Source of the DNA: Alkaliphilus oremlandii OhILAs
Lineage (GTDB): Bacteria > Bacillota > Clostridia > Peptostreptococcales > Natronincolaceae
DNA: 64,000 nt
Direction of reading: 5' to 3'
Assembly (NCBI RefSeq): GCF_000018325.1
Contig: NC_009922.1
Span: 992,001-1,056,000 of the forward strand
Each line of letters begins with the position of its first letter. Positions within the stretch are counted from its first letter, which is position 1. The position numbers were made by a program, and so were the translations under genes. The notes under the pieces are model-generated. The model was not told the DNA's origin, did no database searches, and saw only the letters and a list, made by a program, of their open reading frames with translations. Shown here in pieces: positions 1 through 9,072 of this stretch.

Positions 1-738
1 AAAAAAATGAATCGACTGAACCGATACGAGGAAAAAATTCTAAAATCCTTTGCAGAAGGCAAAATATTGATGGATGTTAGTGGACGTAAGGTGGGTGTAA
101 TCAATGGCCTATCTGTAATTACCATCGGAGAATACCTCTTTGGTAATCCAAGTGTTATTACGACGGCTGTCAGTAAAGGCAAGGGAAATATTATCAACAT
201 TGAGAGAGAGGCAAACTTGAGCGGTGATATTTATGATAAAGGCGTGTTGATTCTAACGGGATTTTTATTAGAAAAATTTGCCCAAGACCAAGACTTAAAC
301 CTAAGGGCACAAATCTGTTTTGAACAATCCTACGGTGGCGTAGATGGTGATAGTGCCTCCAGTGCAGAACTTTATTGCTTGCTGTCAAGTATGGGGAAAA
401 TCCCAATTAAACAAAATATTGCCGTAACTGGTTCTGTAAACCAAAAAGGGTTCATTCAGCCTGTCGGTGGCGTTACAGAAAAGATAGAAGGATTCTTTAA
501 TATCTGTACGAGAAAAGGATTAACTGGAGATCAAGGGGTCATCATTCCATACCAGAATATAGAAGATTTAATGTTAAGAGACGAAGTAATCGAGGCTGTT
601 AAGAATAATCAATTCCATATCTATGCCGTTGGGCATATCGATGAAGGGATCCAAATATTGACGGATCAGAAAGCAGAAGAAGTATATAAAATCATAGAAG
701 AAAGATTAAAATTGCTAGAAGATGTGAATAATAAGTAG
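1..738 (+). CDS. Lon-family (S16) protease, C-terminal part, 5' truncated by window
   Basis: This is the proteolytic domain of an ATP-dependent Lon-type serine protease. Counting from the first in-frame ATG (position 7), the catalytic Ser lies in GDSASSAE at residue 116 and the catalytic Lys in GGVTEKIEG at residue 159. The 43-residue Ser-Lys spacing is the one known for Lon. No AAA+ Walker motifs are present and the frame is open to base 1, so the gene almost certainly begins upstream and position 7 is an internal Met. The sequence fits the LonB/LonC-like family, in which the AAA module precedes the protease domain, better than classical LonA. It ends at a TAG followed by a strong terminator. 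Its role is inferred to be cytosolic or membrane-associated protein quality control. Confidence 0.88.
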   Translation, partial: KKMNRLNRYEEKILKSFAEGKILMDVSGRKVGVINGLSVITIGEYLFGNPSVITTAVSKGKGNIINIEREANLSGDIYDKGVLILTGFLLEKFAQDQDLNLRAQICFEQSYGGVDGDSASSAELYCLLSSMGKIPIKQNIAVTGSVNQKGFIQPVGGVTEKIEGFFNICTRKGLTGDQGVIIPYQNIEDLMLRDEVIEAVKNNQFHIYAVGHIDEGIQILTDQKAEEVYKIIEERLKLLEDVNNK

Positions 739-751
739 TATATGGGATATC

Positions 752-784
752 AGTAGGAAGGAGAAAGTTCTTCCTACTTTTTAT
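752..784 (+). terminator. Intrinsic terminator of the Lon-like gene
   Basis: A 9-bp stem AGTAGGAAG / CTTCCTACT with a 9-nt loop is followed by a T-run. The T-run passes directly into repeat family 1. Confidence 0.85.
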
Positions 785-898
785 GACCGAACCCAATTTA
801 TGGACCAAAGGAAGCGATAAATTGACGGTAGGTCAAACGCAACGAATGCCAATTTTATCGACCAAAGGGAGAATAAAATTGTACAATGAGACTGCGAA
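783..898 (+). repeat. Intergenic repeat family 1, copy 1
   Basis: This copy of about 116 bp starts at ATGACC, immediately after a terminator T-tract. It contains hairpin 1 (CAATTTAT / ATAAATTG), a linker with GGTAGGTC and AACGCAACGAATGCC, hairpin 2 (CAATTTTAT / ATAAAATTG) and a tail CAATGAGACTGCGA. Both loops carry an ACC-AAAGG-(A/G)AG core. Related copies are at 2313-2428 and 49369-49651. Together with the preceding terminator it fills most of the 325-bp gap before kbl. The remaining 160 bp is AT-rich, with a TATAAT-like element near 979-984. Confidence 0.85.
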
Positions 899-1063
899 GC
901 TTCATTGACCTGTACTTCCCAATGAAATTTACAACTTTGTAATTTTTAAAATAGGAAGCAGGAGTTTATACAGATATGGTGTATAATATATTGTGACTAC
1001 ATAATTTATATCATTGGATTTGATAGCTTTAGAATATTGAATTTTACTAAAGGAGGTTCATTT

Positions 1064-2251
1064 ATGTCAAATGTTCATGAATTAAACTTTTTAAAGGAAA
1101 AGATACAAGAGTTAAAAGACCAAGGTGTTTACCGTCAGCTTCCGGTGCTCGAGGGACCTAACGAAGCAGAATCCATTTTAAATGGTAAAAAAGTAATCAA
1201 TCTATCTTCTAATAACTATTTAGGATTTGCAAACCACCCTAGATTAAAAAAGGCTGCTATTGAAGCTGTGGAAAAATATGGTGTAGGCTCTGGTGCTGTT
1301 AGAACCATTGTTGGAAACATGGACATCCACGAAATCTTAGATAAAAAACTTGCAGAATTTAAAAGAGAAGAAGCCGTTATGAGCTTCCAATCTGGATTCA
1401 ACTGTAATGCAGGAACCATTCAAGCGATTACAGAAAAAGGAGACTTAATCATATCGGATGAATTAAATCATGCCAGTATTATTGATGGCGCTAGATTGAG
1501 CAGAGCAGATAAAACAATATTTAAACATGCAGATATGAACAACTTAGAAGAGGTTTTAAAAGCCAATAGAGACAAATATAGAAATATGCTGATTATTACA
1601 GATGGTGTATTCAGTATGGATGGAGATATTGCTCCGCTTCCAGATATTGTTGGACTTGCTGAAAAATATAATGCCATGACCTATGTAGATGATGCCCATG
1701 GATCTGGTGTACTTGGTGAAAGTGGAAGAGGTACCGTAGATCATTTTGGACTTCATGGTAGGGTAGATTTTACAATCGGAACCTTATCCAAGGCCATCGG
1801 CGTTGTAGGTGGATACGTTGCAGGTAGTGCAACTATGAGAGACTGGTTAAGTCATAGAGGACGACCGTTACTATTCAGTACATCCTTACCTCCAGCAGCC
1901 ATTGCGGCAATTACAGAGGCCATTAACATGCTGATGACGACAACAGAATATACGGATCGACTTTGGGATAATGCGAAGTACTTCAAAGCAAAGATGAGTC
2001 AATTAGGATTTAACATTGGAAATAGCCAAACACCAATTACACCAGTAATTATTGGAGATGAAGCGAAGACTATGGAATTTAGTAGAAAGCTTCTAGAAAA
2101 TGGTGTCTTTGTTTCAGCCATTGTATTCCCAACAGTGCCAAAGGGAACTGGTAGATTAAGATGTATGGTAACTGCTGGACATACGAAAGAACAGCTAGAC
2201 AGAGCTGTTGAAACCTTCAAAAAAGTTGGAGAAGAAATGAACCTATTATAA
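1064..2251 (+). CDS. kbl: Glycine C-acetyltransferase (2-amino-3-ketobutyrate CoA ligase)
   Basis: This is a PLP-dependent alpha-oxoamine synthase of 395 aa. It interconverts glycine plus acetyl-CoA and 2-amino-3-ketobutyrate, the threonine degradation route. The PLP lysine is in TIGTLSKAIGVVGG (Lys243), preceded by the cofactor-binding YVDDAHGSG and by SDELNHASIIDG. The ATG at 1064 is preferred because AAGGAGG precedes it at the right distance; an in-frame ATG at 1037 has no ribosome site. No threonine dehydrogenase is adjacent. In this organism it could feed glycine to the glycine reductase encoded 50 kb downstream, which is inference. Related AONS/KBL enzymes (BioF) are hard to separate by eye, but no biotin genes are near. 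Confidence 0.88.
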   Translation: MSNVHELNFLKEKIQELKDQGVYRQLPVLEGPNEAESILNGKKVINLSSNNYLGFANHPRLKKAAIEAVEKYGVGSGAVRTIVGNMDIHEILDKKLAEFKREEAVMSFQSGFNCNAGTIQAITEKGDLIISDELNHASIIDGARLSRADKTIFKHADMNNLEEVLKANRDKYRNMLIITDGVFSMDGDIAPLPDIVGLAEKYNAMTYVDDAHGSGVLGESGRGTVDHFGLHGRVDFTIGTLSKAIGVVGGYVAGSATMRDWLSHRGRPLLFSTSLPPAAIAAITEAINMLMTTTEYTDRLWDNAKYFKAKMSQLGFNIGNSQTPITPVIIGDEAKTMEFSRKLLENGVFVSAIVFPTVPKGTGRLRCMVTAGHTKEQLDRAVETFKKVGEEMNLL

Positions 2252-2274
2252 TTTTAAAAATTATAATAGAATAG

Positions 2275-2313
2275 AAGCAAGCAGGTGGTTTAAAACCACA
2301 GGCTTGCTTTTTA
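2275..2313 (+). terminator. Intrinsic terminator after kbl
   Basis: A stem AAGCAAGC / GCTTGCTT with an inner GTGGTTT / AAACCAC helix is followed by TTTTT. An AT-rich dyad (TATTATAATTTT type) precedes it at 2244-2269. The T-run continues directly into repeat family 1. Confidence 0.85.
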
Positions 2314-2428
2314 TGACCGAACCCAATTCATGCCACCAAAGGAAGCAGTAAATTGATGGTAGGTCGAACGCAACGAATGCCAATTTCATCGACTGGAAGG
2401 AGCGTGAAATTGTGCAATGAGACTGCGA
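2313..2428 (+). repeat. Intergenic repeat family 1, copy 2
   Basis: It has the same architecture as the copy at 783 and is again fused to the terminator T-tract at TTTTTATGACCGAACCC. Hairpin 2 reads CAATTTCAT / GTGAAATTG here, a compensated change relative to copy 1. Hairpin 1 is partly broken (CAATTCAT / GTAAATTG). Confidence 0.85.
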
Positions 2429-2485
2429 TTATTCTATTCATATAAGATACTAGAAAAGTAGAGTATAAAATATAGGAGAAGAGAT

Positions 2486-3118
2486 ATGAATGCTAAAAAT
2501 AAGAAAATCATAGAGCTTTTAATGGCAGAGTATCCCGATGCAAAATGTGAACTAGAGCATGAAAATCCATTTCAGTTATTGGTAGCCACAATTTTATCGG
2601 CGCAAACCACGGATAAAAAGGTGAATGAAGTAACGAAGGATCTGTTTAAGGAGTACCCTACATTAGATGAGTTCTTACTTCTAACCCAGGCAGAGCTGGA
2701 AAATAGAATTAAGCAGATCGGTCTTTACAGAAATAAAGCGAAGCATATCTACACAATGTGTAGACAGTTGAAAGAAGAATTTAATGGAGAAGTACCAAAT
2801 ACTATGGATGGGATCACCTCTTTGGCAGGAGCTGGAAGGAAAACAGCCAATGTGGTTTTAAGCAACGCCTTTGGTGTTCCATCCATAGCGGTAGATACCC
2901 ATGTTTTTAGAGTGTCCAATCGAATTGGATTAGCCAATGCAGACAATGTTTTGGATACGGAATTACAGCTTCAAAAAGCCATTAGTAAAAAGCTTTGGAG
3001 CTTAGCGCACCATCTGATCATATTTCATGGGAGAAGATGCTGTTATGCAAGGAATCCCAATTGCGGTGAGTGCGTCATCAAGGATTATTGTAAGTATTAT
3101 AAAAATGTTACAAAATAA
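2486..3118 (+). CDS. nth: Endonuclease III (DNA glycosylase/AP lyase)
   Basis: This is a 210-aa base-excision repair enzyme that removes oxidised pyrimidines and cleaves at abasic sites. The helix-hairpin-helix segment with the catalytic Lys (SLAGAGRKTANVV) and the catalytic Asp in AVDTHVFRVSNR are both present. The C-terminal [4Fe-4S] loop has the family spacing C-x6-C-x2-C-x5-C (CYARNPNCGECVIKDYC). Length is normal. The ATG follows AGGAGAAGAG. It appears to stand alone, with a repeat element upstream and a terminator downstream. Confidence 0.95.
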   Translation: MNAKNKKIIELLMAEYPDAKCELEHENPFQLLVATILSAQTTDKKVNEVTKDLFKEYPTLDEFLLLTQAELENRIKQIGLYRNKAKHIYTMCRQLKEEFNGEVPNTMDGITSLAGAGRKTANVVLSNAFGVPSIAVDTHVFRVSNRIGLANADNVLDTELQLQKAISKKLWSLAHHLIIFHGRRCCYARNPNCGECVIKDYCKYYKNVTK

Positions 3119-3152
3119 AAATCTCGACAAATATTGTTGGGGTTTTATTTTT
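3117..3152 (+). terminator. Intrinsic terminator after nth
   Basis: A 13-bp stem including three G-U pairs (AAAATCTCGACAA / TTGTTGGGGTTTT) with a 3-nt loop is followed by ATTTTTA. Confidence 0.7.
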
Positions 3153-3234
3153 ATGTCGAAGAATAAAGGAAAAAAGGATTTTGTGAAGAAAATATAAGTA
3201 TAATTTTTTTGTATTAGAAAGGGTGTAGTAGTAT

Positions 3235-5268
3235 ATGGCATACGAAGAACTCCGCAATAGTGGATTTGTTTTTGCACTAGATATTGGCACAAGAAGTGTA
3301 ATGGGAATATTAGGAAAAAAATCCAATGATAAAATTCATATTGAACATATGGTTATAGAATTTCATACGAAAAGGGCCATGTTAAACGGTCAGATTCATG
3401 ATATTGATGGAGTGATCGAAGTCGTTCGAAAAGTAAAATTAGCCTTGGAGAAAAAGGCCAACTGTACCTTAGATGAAGTATCGATTGCTGCTGCTGGTAG
3501 ATCACTTAAAACAGATCGAATCACCATTGAACGAGAGATTGATCCCCTCAAGGAAATCCATCAGGATTTAATCAATAGCTTGGAAATTGAAGGATTGCAA
3601 AAAGCACAGTATGAAATTGAAAAGCAGAGCGAAGAAAGTACAAAGTATTTCTGTGTTGGGCATACCGTGGTGCGTTATTATATCAATGATGGGATGATAT
3701 TAAACCCTTTAGGTCAAAAGGGAAACAAGGTGAAGTTAGATATTTTGGCTACTTTTCTGCCACAAATGGTTGTGGACAGTTTATATGCGGTAACCTCCAA
3801 GTTAAATTTAGAGGTTCGATATATGACCCTAGAGCCTATTGCTGCCATAGAGGTTGCCATCCCGGAAAATGCGAGGCTACTAAACTTAGCTTTAGTAGAT
3901 ATCGGTGCTGGAACATCGGACGTGGCAATTACAAAAGAAGGTACCATTGTTGCTTATGGCATGACAACTTGTGCAGGCGATCATATTACAGAGGAAATCT
4001 GTAAAAATTATTTGCTGGATTTTGATGCAGCGGAAGCTCTAAAAGTTAATTTAAATCGAGAAAAAGTTCAACGATTTTCGGATATTGTAGGGATTCCCTA
4101 TGAAATATCCAGCGAGGAAATGATTCATAAAATCCAACCTGCCATCCAGCATTTAGCCAACTTAATTTCCAACTGTATTGTAGAACAGAACGGAAAATCT
4201 CCCAGTGCTGTCTTTTTGATTGGTGGTGGTAGCCAAACGCCTCGTTTGAGTAAATTTATTGCAGAAAATTTGGAAATTCCAGAAGAGAGAGTCGTGGTGA
4301 GGGGAATAGAAACCGTACAAAATACGGTATTCGTGAAGGAACCTATTGCTGGACCAGAGTGCATTACACCAATAGGAATTTTAGCGAAATCTTTAAATCA
4401 TCAGGAATTAGATTTTATTGAGATCTTTATTAATACACAGCGGTTTAAGTTGTTTCAAACTAAAAAATTAAAGATCATGGATGCTCTGGTATTGGCAGGG
4501 TACAACCCTAGGGATTTGATTCCGAAAAGGGGTAAGTCCATAGAAGTCACTATCAATGGTGCCCAAAGGATATTGTACGGACAGTATGGGGAGCCAGCAG
4601 AAATTTTGATTAATGGACAAAGATCCAATATTGGGTCCAGCATCAAAGATGGAGATCTTATTAATATCAGTCCTGCTCAAGAAGGTGCTCCTGCACAATA
4701 CAGTTTAGAGAACATGATCCCTTTGGAAAATGAAATATTTGTGAATGGCAAATCTATACCACAAATACACCAATGCAAAGTCAATGGTGAAAAACCAAAG
4801 ATGGATGACCTATTAAAAGATGGGGATGCGGTAGAATACATATGCTTAGATACTGTTCTAAGTCTTTGTGCATATCTAGATATAATTCATGATGGATATA
4901 CGATTAAAGTCAACGAAGAAATCGCTTCTTTGCATACAAAGATTGTAAATAAAGACAGGATCACCCTTGAAAGAAAAGTAGAGATAGCAGAAGAACGAGA
5001 AGAAAAGAATGAATTGAAGCAGGAACAGGGGTCGAACAGCGATACCATTCAATGTACGGAGCAAAGCATTCTAATTCAATGCAATGGTAAACCACTACAG
5101 ATCCCGAGAAAAAATTGTAGCAATATTTTTGTAGATATCTTTGAGCATATGGATTTCGATAGAAGTGCTGTTCGAGGGAAGCTTGTATTAACCTTGAATG
5201 GGAAAGAGGCTAGCTATACAGATTTAATAGAAACAGGAGATGAAATCCGTATTTATTGGGACAAATAG
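3235..5268 (+). CDS. FtsA-like actin-fold ATPase with C-terminal repeated beta-rich region
   Basis: The first 400 or so residues of this 677-aa protein are an actin/Hsp70-fold ATPase of the FtsA/PilM kind: phosphate 1 ALDIGTRSVMG near the N-terminus, phosphate 2 LALVDIGAGTSDVAI, and the adenosine motif FLIGGGSQTPRLSKF. Classical FtsA is about 420 aa and ends in a short amphipathic helix, which I do not see here. The C-terminal 270 residues instead contain four related units of the form VNGxxxxxxxxLxDGDxIxI, near residues 459, 516, 558 and 654, suggestive of small beta-grasp-like modules. No ftsZ or pil genes are adjacent. A cytoskeletal or membrane-scaffold role is inferred; the partner is unknown. 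The ATG follows AGAAAGGGTG. Confidence 0.75.
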   Translation: MAYEELRNSGFVFALDIGTRSVMGILGKKSNDKIHIEHMVIEFHTKRAMLNGQIHDIDGVIEVVRKVKLALEKKANCTLDEVSIAAAGRSLKTDRITIEREIDPLKEIHQDLINSLEIEGLQKAQYEIEKQSEESTKYFCVGHTVVRYYINDGMILNPLGQKGNKVKLDILATFLPQMVVDSLYAVTSKLNLEVRYMTLEPIAAIEVAIPENARLLNLALVDIGAGTSDVAITKEGTIVAYGMTTCAGDHITEEICKNYLLDFDAAEALKVNLNREKVQRFSDIVGIPYEISSEEMIHKIQPAIQHLANLISNCIVEQNGKSPSAVFLIGGGSQTPRLSKFIAENLEIPEERVVVRGIETVQNTVFVKEPIAGPECITPIGILAKSLNHQELDFIEIFINTQRFKLFQTKKLKIMDALVLAGYNPRDLIPKRGKSIEVTINGAQRILYGQYGEPAEILINGQRSNIGSSIKDGDLINISPAQEGAPAQYSLENMIPLENEIFVNGKSIPQIHQCKVNGEKPKMDDLLKDGDAVEYICLDTVLSLCAYLDIIHDGYTIKVNEEIASLHTKIVNKDRITLERKVEIAEEREEKNELKQEQGSNSDTIQCTEQSILIQCNGKPLQIPRKNCSNIFVDIFEHMDFDRSAVRGKLVLTLNGKEASYTDLIETGDEIRIYWDK

Positions 5269-5337
5269 AAGATTTCAGTATATTTTTTACAAATTGAAAT
5301 AATATATAATATACCGAATTTTCAGGAGTGATTATAT

Positions 5338-6699
5338 ATGAAATTTTCTACCCAAAGGATTCAATGGAATAAAAAGAAAATATGGATCATAGGTATTATA
5401 TTTTTGCTGGTGGTGGCCTCTTCCATCGGTGTAGCCACATGGATATTCAGTGATACAGCGATCTTCTCCAATATATTCATTGAGGATGTAGACGTAGGTG
5501 GACTCAGTCCAAAAGAGGCAAGTGCCAAAATGAGAGATGCTTTAAAAGAGCGAATCGATAGCCTTTCTATAGATATTCAATATGAAGATAAGAACTGGAC
5601 GGTTCCCTATGATGATTTAGGTGTCTATTATATGCTAGAGGATTATATTGATAAAGCCTATGGTATCGGAAGAAGTGGCAATTATTTAGAGAGAATCAAA
5701 AAGGTCATTGCCTTAAGGAAGAAACCTGAAGTAATTGAACTGGGACCGTATTTTGATAGAATAAAGATGGATGCTATAGTGGACGATATTGGAAATACCC
5801 TAGATAGAGATGCAAAGGATGCACGCATGGAACGAAAAAACGGTTCTTTTATCCTACACAAAGAAGAACCGGGAATTGCTGTGGAAAAAGAGGCGCTAAA
5901 AGAGCATATCGTAAGGGCAATCAAGGAAAATCAGAATCTTCCAATTCAAGTTCCTGTTCAATACATTGATCCTCTGATTAAGGAGGAGGACTTAAAAATG
6001 ATTGGACCTTTGATTGGTCAGTTCAGTACAGCATTTAACTTGGAGCAGACAGGAAGGGTTGAAAATATTAAACTTGCTGCTCAAAGTATTGATGGGACCG
6101 TATTAATGCCTGGTGAAGAATTTTCCTTTAATGAAAGTACGGGTCCGAGAAGTGTAGAGGAGGGATACCAAGAAGCCCTAGTAATCGTCAATGGGGAGTT
6201 TGTACCCGGCGTTGGCGGAGGCATCTGTCAGGTTTCCACCACTTTATATCAGGCTGTTGTTCGTTCTGGTATAGAAATTACAGCGAGGCGAAATCATGGT
6301 TTACCCGTAGGCTACGTGCCCATGGGTCATGATGCAACGGTTGCCTATGGCTATATCGACTTTAAATTTAAAAATAATAAAAACCATCCAATCTATATAG
6401 AAAGTTATGTGAAGGATAATAAAATATATGTAAAATTATACGGTAAAGAGGCAGAGGATATCCTGATCGATCTAATATCTGAAACTGTTGAAGTGATTGA
6501 ACCTAAAATGGAGATCAAGAAGGACCCCAATATGTATGTGGGAGAAAGAAAAATCAGTAAAGCTTCAAAAAAGGGATATCGGGTATTCACCTATAAGATT
6601 TATCTGCAGAATGGGAAAGAAATAAAGCGTGAATTAATTACAAAAGACTACTATCCTCCTAGAAATGGTGTTATGATAGAAGGTACGAAGCAGGAGTGA
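5338..6699 (+). CDS. VanW-family protein with N-terminal membrane anchor
   Basis: This 453-aa protein has a short basic N-terminus and one transmembrane helix (residues about 14-36), so it is probably anchored with the bulk outside. Residues about 45-230 resemble the peptidoglycan-binding-4 type domain found before VanW domains. The VanW domain follows, with PGEEFSFNESTGPR and GGGICQVSTTLYQAV. VanW proteins co-occur with glycopeptide-resistance and cell-wall genes, but their biochemical role is not established. The ATG follows CAGGAG. It lies 69 bp after the FtsA-like gene, so the two may be co-transcribed; an envelope role for both is inference. Confidence 0.85.
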   Translation: MKFSTQRIQWNKKKIWIIGIIFLLVVASSIGVATWIFSDTAIFSNIFIEDVDVGGLSPKEASAKMRDALKERIDSLSIDIQYEDKNWTVPYDDLGVYYMLEDYIDKAYGIGRSGNYLERIKKVIALRKKPEVIELGPYFDRIKMDAIVDDIGNTLDRDAKDARMERKNGSFILHKEEPGIAVEKEALKEHIVRAIKENQNLPIQVPVQYIDPLIKEEDLKMIGPLIGQFSTAFNLEQTGRVENIKLAAQSIDGTVLMPGEEFSFNESTGPRSVEEGYQEALVIVNGEFVPGVGGGICQVSTTLYQAVVRSGIEITARRNHGLPVGYVPMGHDATVAYGYIDFKFKNNKNHPIYIESYVKDNKIYVKLYGKEAEDILIDLISETVEVIEPKMEIKKDPNMYVGERKISKASKKGYRVFTYKIYLQNGKEIKRELITKDYYPPRNGVMIEGTKQE

Positions 6700-6795
6700 T
6701 CCACGTCAGGTGGTAGTGCCGTACTTTGAGGATTTATGATGGTATATGATATGGACAGAATGGAACTTGTATAAGGTATTAAAGGGAGGACGCAT

Positions 6796-7485
6796 ATGGA
6801 AGAATTACTTTATGATAAAGACTGCAAATGCCCTGTGTGCAGACATCGATTTACAACGAAAAAAATAAGAACAAGAGGTCTAAGAATTGAAAGAAGAGAA
6901 GAAGATTTTAATGTAATATTTAAAGATATCAACCCGAATTATTATTATATTTGGGTATGTCCCACCTGCGGATACAGTGCTACGGAAAAAGAATTTGATA
7001 ATATAACCAGTCAGCAGGAGGACTTAATCAGTAAATCCATTCGGCCCAAATGGAAGGAAAGAAGTTATGGTGGTGTTAGAACCTATAGTGAAGCAGAAGA
7101 AAGCTTCAAAATGGCTTTATTGATCGGACAGATTCTAAATAAGTCAAAGAGCTATATGGCCGGAATCAGCCTAAGGCTGGCATGGCTTTACAGAGAAACA
7201 AACAATCCAAAAGAAATAACCTTTTTAACCCATGCCCTGGAGCTTTTTGAGGCCTCCTATCAAACCGAGCGGATTGATGAACAGGGGCTGGATGAGGTAT
7301 CTTTAGCTTATTTAAATGGTGAGCTCAATCGGAGAGTTGGTCGATATAAGCAAGCCGTTAGATGGTATAGCATTACACTAGATCATCCCAATATCAAAAA
7401 TAAAAGACATCTTCAAATAAAAGCACGAGAGCAATGGCAATTAGCAAAAGAGCAGAATGATGAAGCAAAGTTGAATTCAAACTAA
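6796..7485 (+). CDS. DUF2225 family protein (zinc-ribbon plus TPR-like)
   Basis: This is a 229-aa cytosolic protein. The N-terminus holds two CxxC pairs, CPVCRHRF and CPTCGYSA, which probably bind one zinc ion. The rest is helical, with repeated residues typical of tetratricopeptide-like helices (SEAEESFKMALLIGQ, and a later KQAVRWYSITL). The combination and length match DUF2225, a Firmicutes family of unknown function. The ATG follows AAGGGAGGA. It follows the VanW gene by 96 bp with no terminator seen between them. Confidence 0.85.
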   Translation: MEELLYDKDCKCPVCRHRFTTKKIRTRGLRIERREEDFNVIFKDINPNYYYIWVCPTCGYSATEKEFDNITSQQEDLISKSIRPKWKERSYGGVRTYSEAEESFKMALLIGQILNKSKSYMAGISLRLAWLYRETNNPKEITFLTHALELFEASYQTERIDEQGLDEVSLAYLNGELNRRVGRYKQAVRWYSITLDHPNIKNKRHLQIKAREQWQLAKEQNDEAKLNSN

Positions 7486-7486
7486 A

Positions 7487-7573
7487 AATAAAGTTTGTTC
7501 TCCTAGGCTCACAAACTGTAAATGGCACTCAGCTCTAGGTAGAACTTACAGTTTCAGGCGCTTAAAATAATGT
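7487..7573 (+). repeat. Intergenic repeat family 2, copy A
   Basis: This element of about 87 bp starts two bases after the DUF2225 stop codon. It aligns with 43312-43400 along its length and with the reverse complement of 29071-29158. Landmarks are GTTTGTTC, CTCACAAACT, CACTCAGCTCTAG and GGCGCTTAAAATAATG. Confidence 0.75.
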
Positions 7574-7602
7574 TGAATAAAAGTTGTATAATGAAATTTC
7601 TC

Positions 7603-7633
7603 AAAAAAGCGGTGATACCATCACGGCTTTTTT
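7603..7633 (+). terminator. Intrinsic terminator upstream of the lipase gene
   Basis: AAAAAAGC and GTGAT pair with ATCAC and GCTTTTTT around a 3-nt loop, with one G-G mismatch, followed by T-run. It ends the 6.8-7.5 kb transcript. Confidence 0.75.
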
Positions 7634-7740
7634 TGTTGTAGAAAATAATATAATTTGTTATCAATAGATTCCCTTTCAGTCATATATCTTGAAATGACAG
7701 GATAAGTATAAATTGAGATGAAAATGAAAGAAGGGATAAG

Positions 7741-9039
7741 ATGAGTACTACAGAATTAAACCCAATTATATTTATTCCTGGATTGATGGGGTCCATCGGT
7801 GGAGAGATTTTAGGAACTCAGGTGGAGTGGAGTTTCGGCGTTGCTGGTTGGTTCTACCGCCCTTTTATCAACGAATTGGAGAAGATGGGGTATGAAGTAA
7901 ACGGAAATCTATGGATTTGCTACTACGATTGGAGAAAAGGCTGTGAGGAGATTGTAGACCAATTTTTAATGCCCATCCTGACAGAAGTGAAGAAGAAATA
8001 TCCAACTCAAAAAGTAGATTTGCTATGCCATAGTATGGGTGGTGTTGTAGGACGTACCTATATACAAGGAGAGGGATACTTAGGAAATGTTCGGAACTTT
8101 ATGTGCTTTGGCACACCAAATCGAGGGAATATAGAAGCATATTATCTTTGGAGTACAGGCAAAATTATGAAAGATAAAAGAGAAAAAAATCTAATGGATA
8201 TCATACGAAGCGGATATATTTGGATATTAACTAAAATATTAGAAATCCCTTTGGGTGCAGATCATATTGAAGAACTTCATCATAATTTCAGAGGTTTGGG
8301 TGATTTAATCCCATCTCAGGATTATGGAGATATTTTATGCTATAAAGAAGATGGAGAAACTCGATTTATTCCTAGGAAGTATACGGTATATGAGAATCCT
8401 CTACTGGATCGATTAAATAAAGAAATTATTTCTTTGAAAAATGGTACAGAAAATATCTATTGTTTTGTTGGAGATGGACATTCAACATGGTCAGCTTTGG
8501 TGCTGGATAAAGAAGTCTTGTTAAAGGATAGAAAGGGATGTATTAAGAGCACCCTCAGGACTAAAAAAGGGGATGGTACTGTAACGGTACACAGCGCTAA
8601 GCTAGAGGATGCTAAGCTATACGTAATAGAAGGAAGTCACACAGGAATACTACTGAAATCCATAGAATACTTAGAGAAGATCTATAATTTAAATAGGAGT
8701 AAGGGGAAAAAAGATTCAGAGATTATAGAAGAATGTCCATTTGGCATTATTCTTCAAAGGGATATGAAGGTAGAACTGAAGAATGAGGAAGCGATCATTG
8801 GTAAATTTGAAAATGGAAGATTCACCACAGAATACGATTATATTGCCCAACAATTTGGAAAAAACTATATTTGGATCATGATGCGAAACTTACCCAAGGG
8901 CAAGTACAGCCTAGCAGTAGAACATCCATATGGAGATGGCAGCCATATCTTTGTGTGTAGCCCATTTATGGAGAAAGAGTTGAGCATTCATGGGGGCAAT
9001 GTACAATGTATGAACAAATTTTCATTTGAAAATCTCTAG
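7741..9039 (+). CDS. LCAT-like lipase / alpha-beta hydrolase
   Basis: This is a 432-aa alpha/beta hydrolase of the lecithin:cholesterol acyltransferase group. The oxyanion-hole region is IIFIPGLMGS and the nucleophile elbow is LLCHSMGGVVG (Ser98), with Cys in place of the more usual Gly before His. A likely catalytic His is in the later EGSHTGILL segment. There is no signal peptide or transmembrane helix, so it is predicted to be cytosolic, although many relatives act on lipids. The C-terminal 120 residues look beta-rich and may be a separate domain. The ATG follows GAAGGGATAAG. The natural substrate cannot be read from the sequence. Confidence 0.8.
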   Translation: MSTTELNPIIFIPGLMGSIGGEILGTQVEWSFGVAGWFYRPFINELEKMGYEVNGNLWICYYDWRKGCEEIVDQFLMPILTEVKKKYPTQKVDLLCHSMGGVVGRTYIQGEGYLGNVRNFMCFGTPNRGNIEAYYLWSTGKIMKDKREKNLMDIIRSGYIWILTKILEIPLGADHIEELHHNFRGLGDLIPSQDYGDILCYKEDGETRFIPRKYTVYENPLLDRLNKEIISLKNGTENIYCFVGDGHSTWSALVLDKEVLLKDRKGCIKSTLRTKKGDGTVTVHSAKLEDAKLYVIEGSHTGILLKSIEYLEKIYNLNRSKGKKDSEIIEECPFGIILQRDMKVELKNEEAIIGKFENGRFTTEYDYIAQQFGKNYIWIMMRNLPKGKYSLAVEHPYGDGSHIFVCSPFMEKELSIHGGNVQCMNKFSFENL

Positions 9040-9072
9040 TTTTTCTGATATTATTAAGACGAATTCAATATA

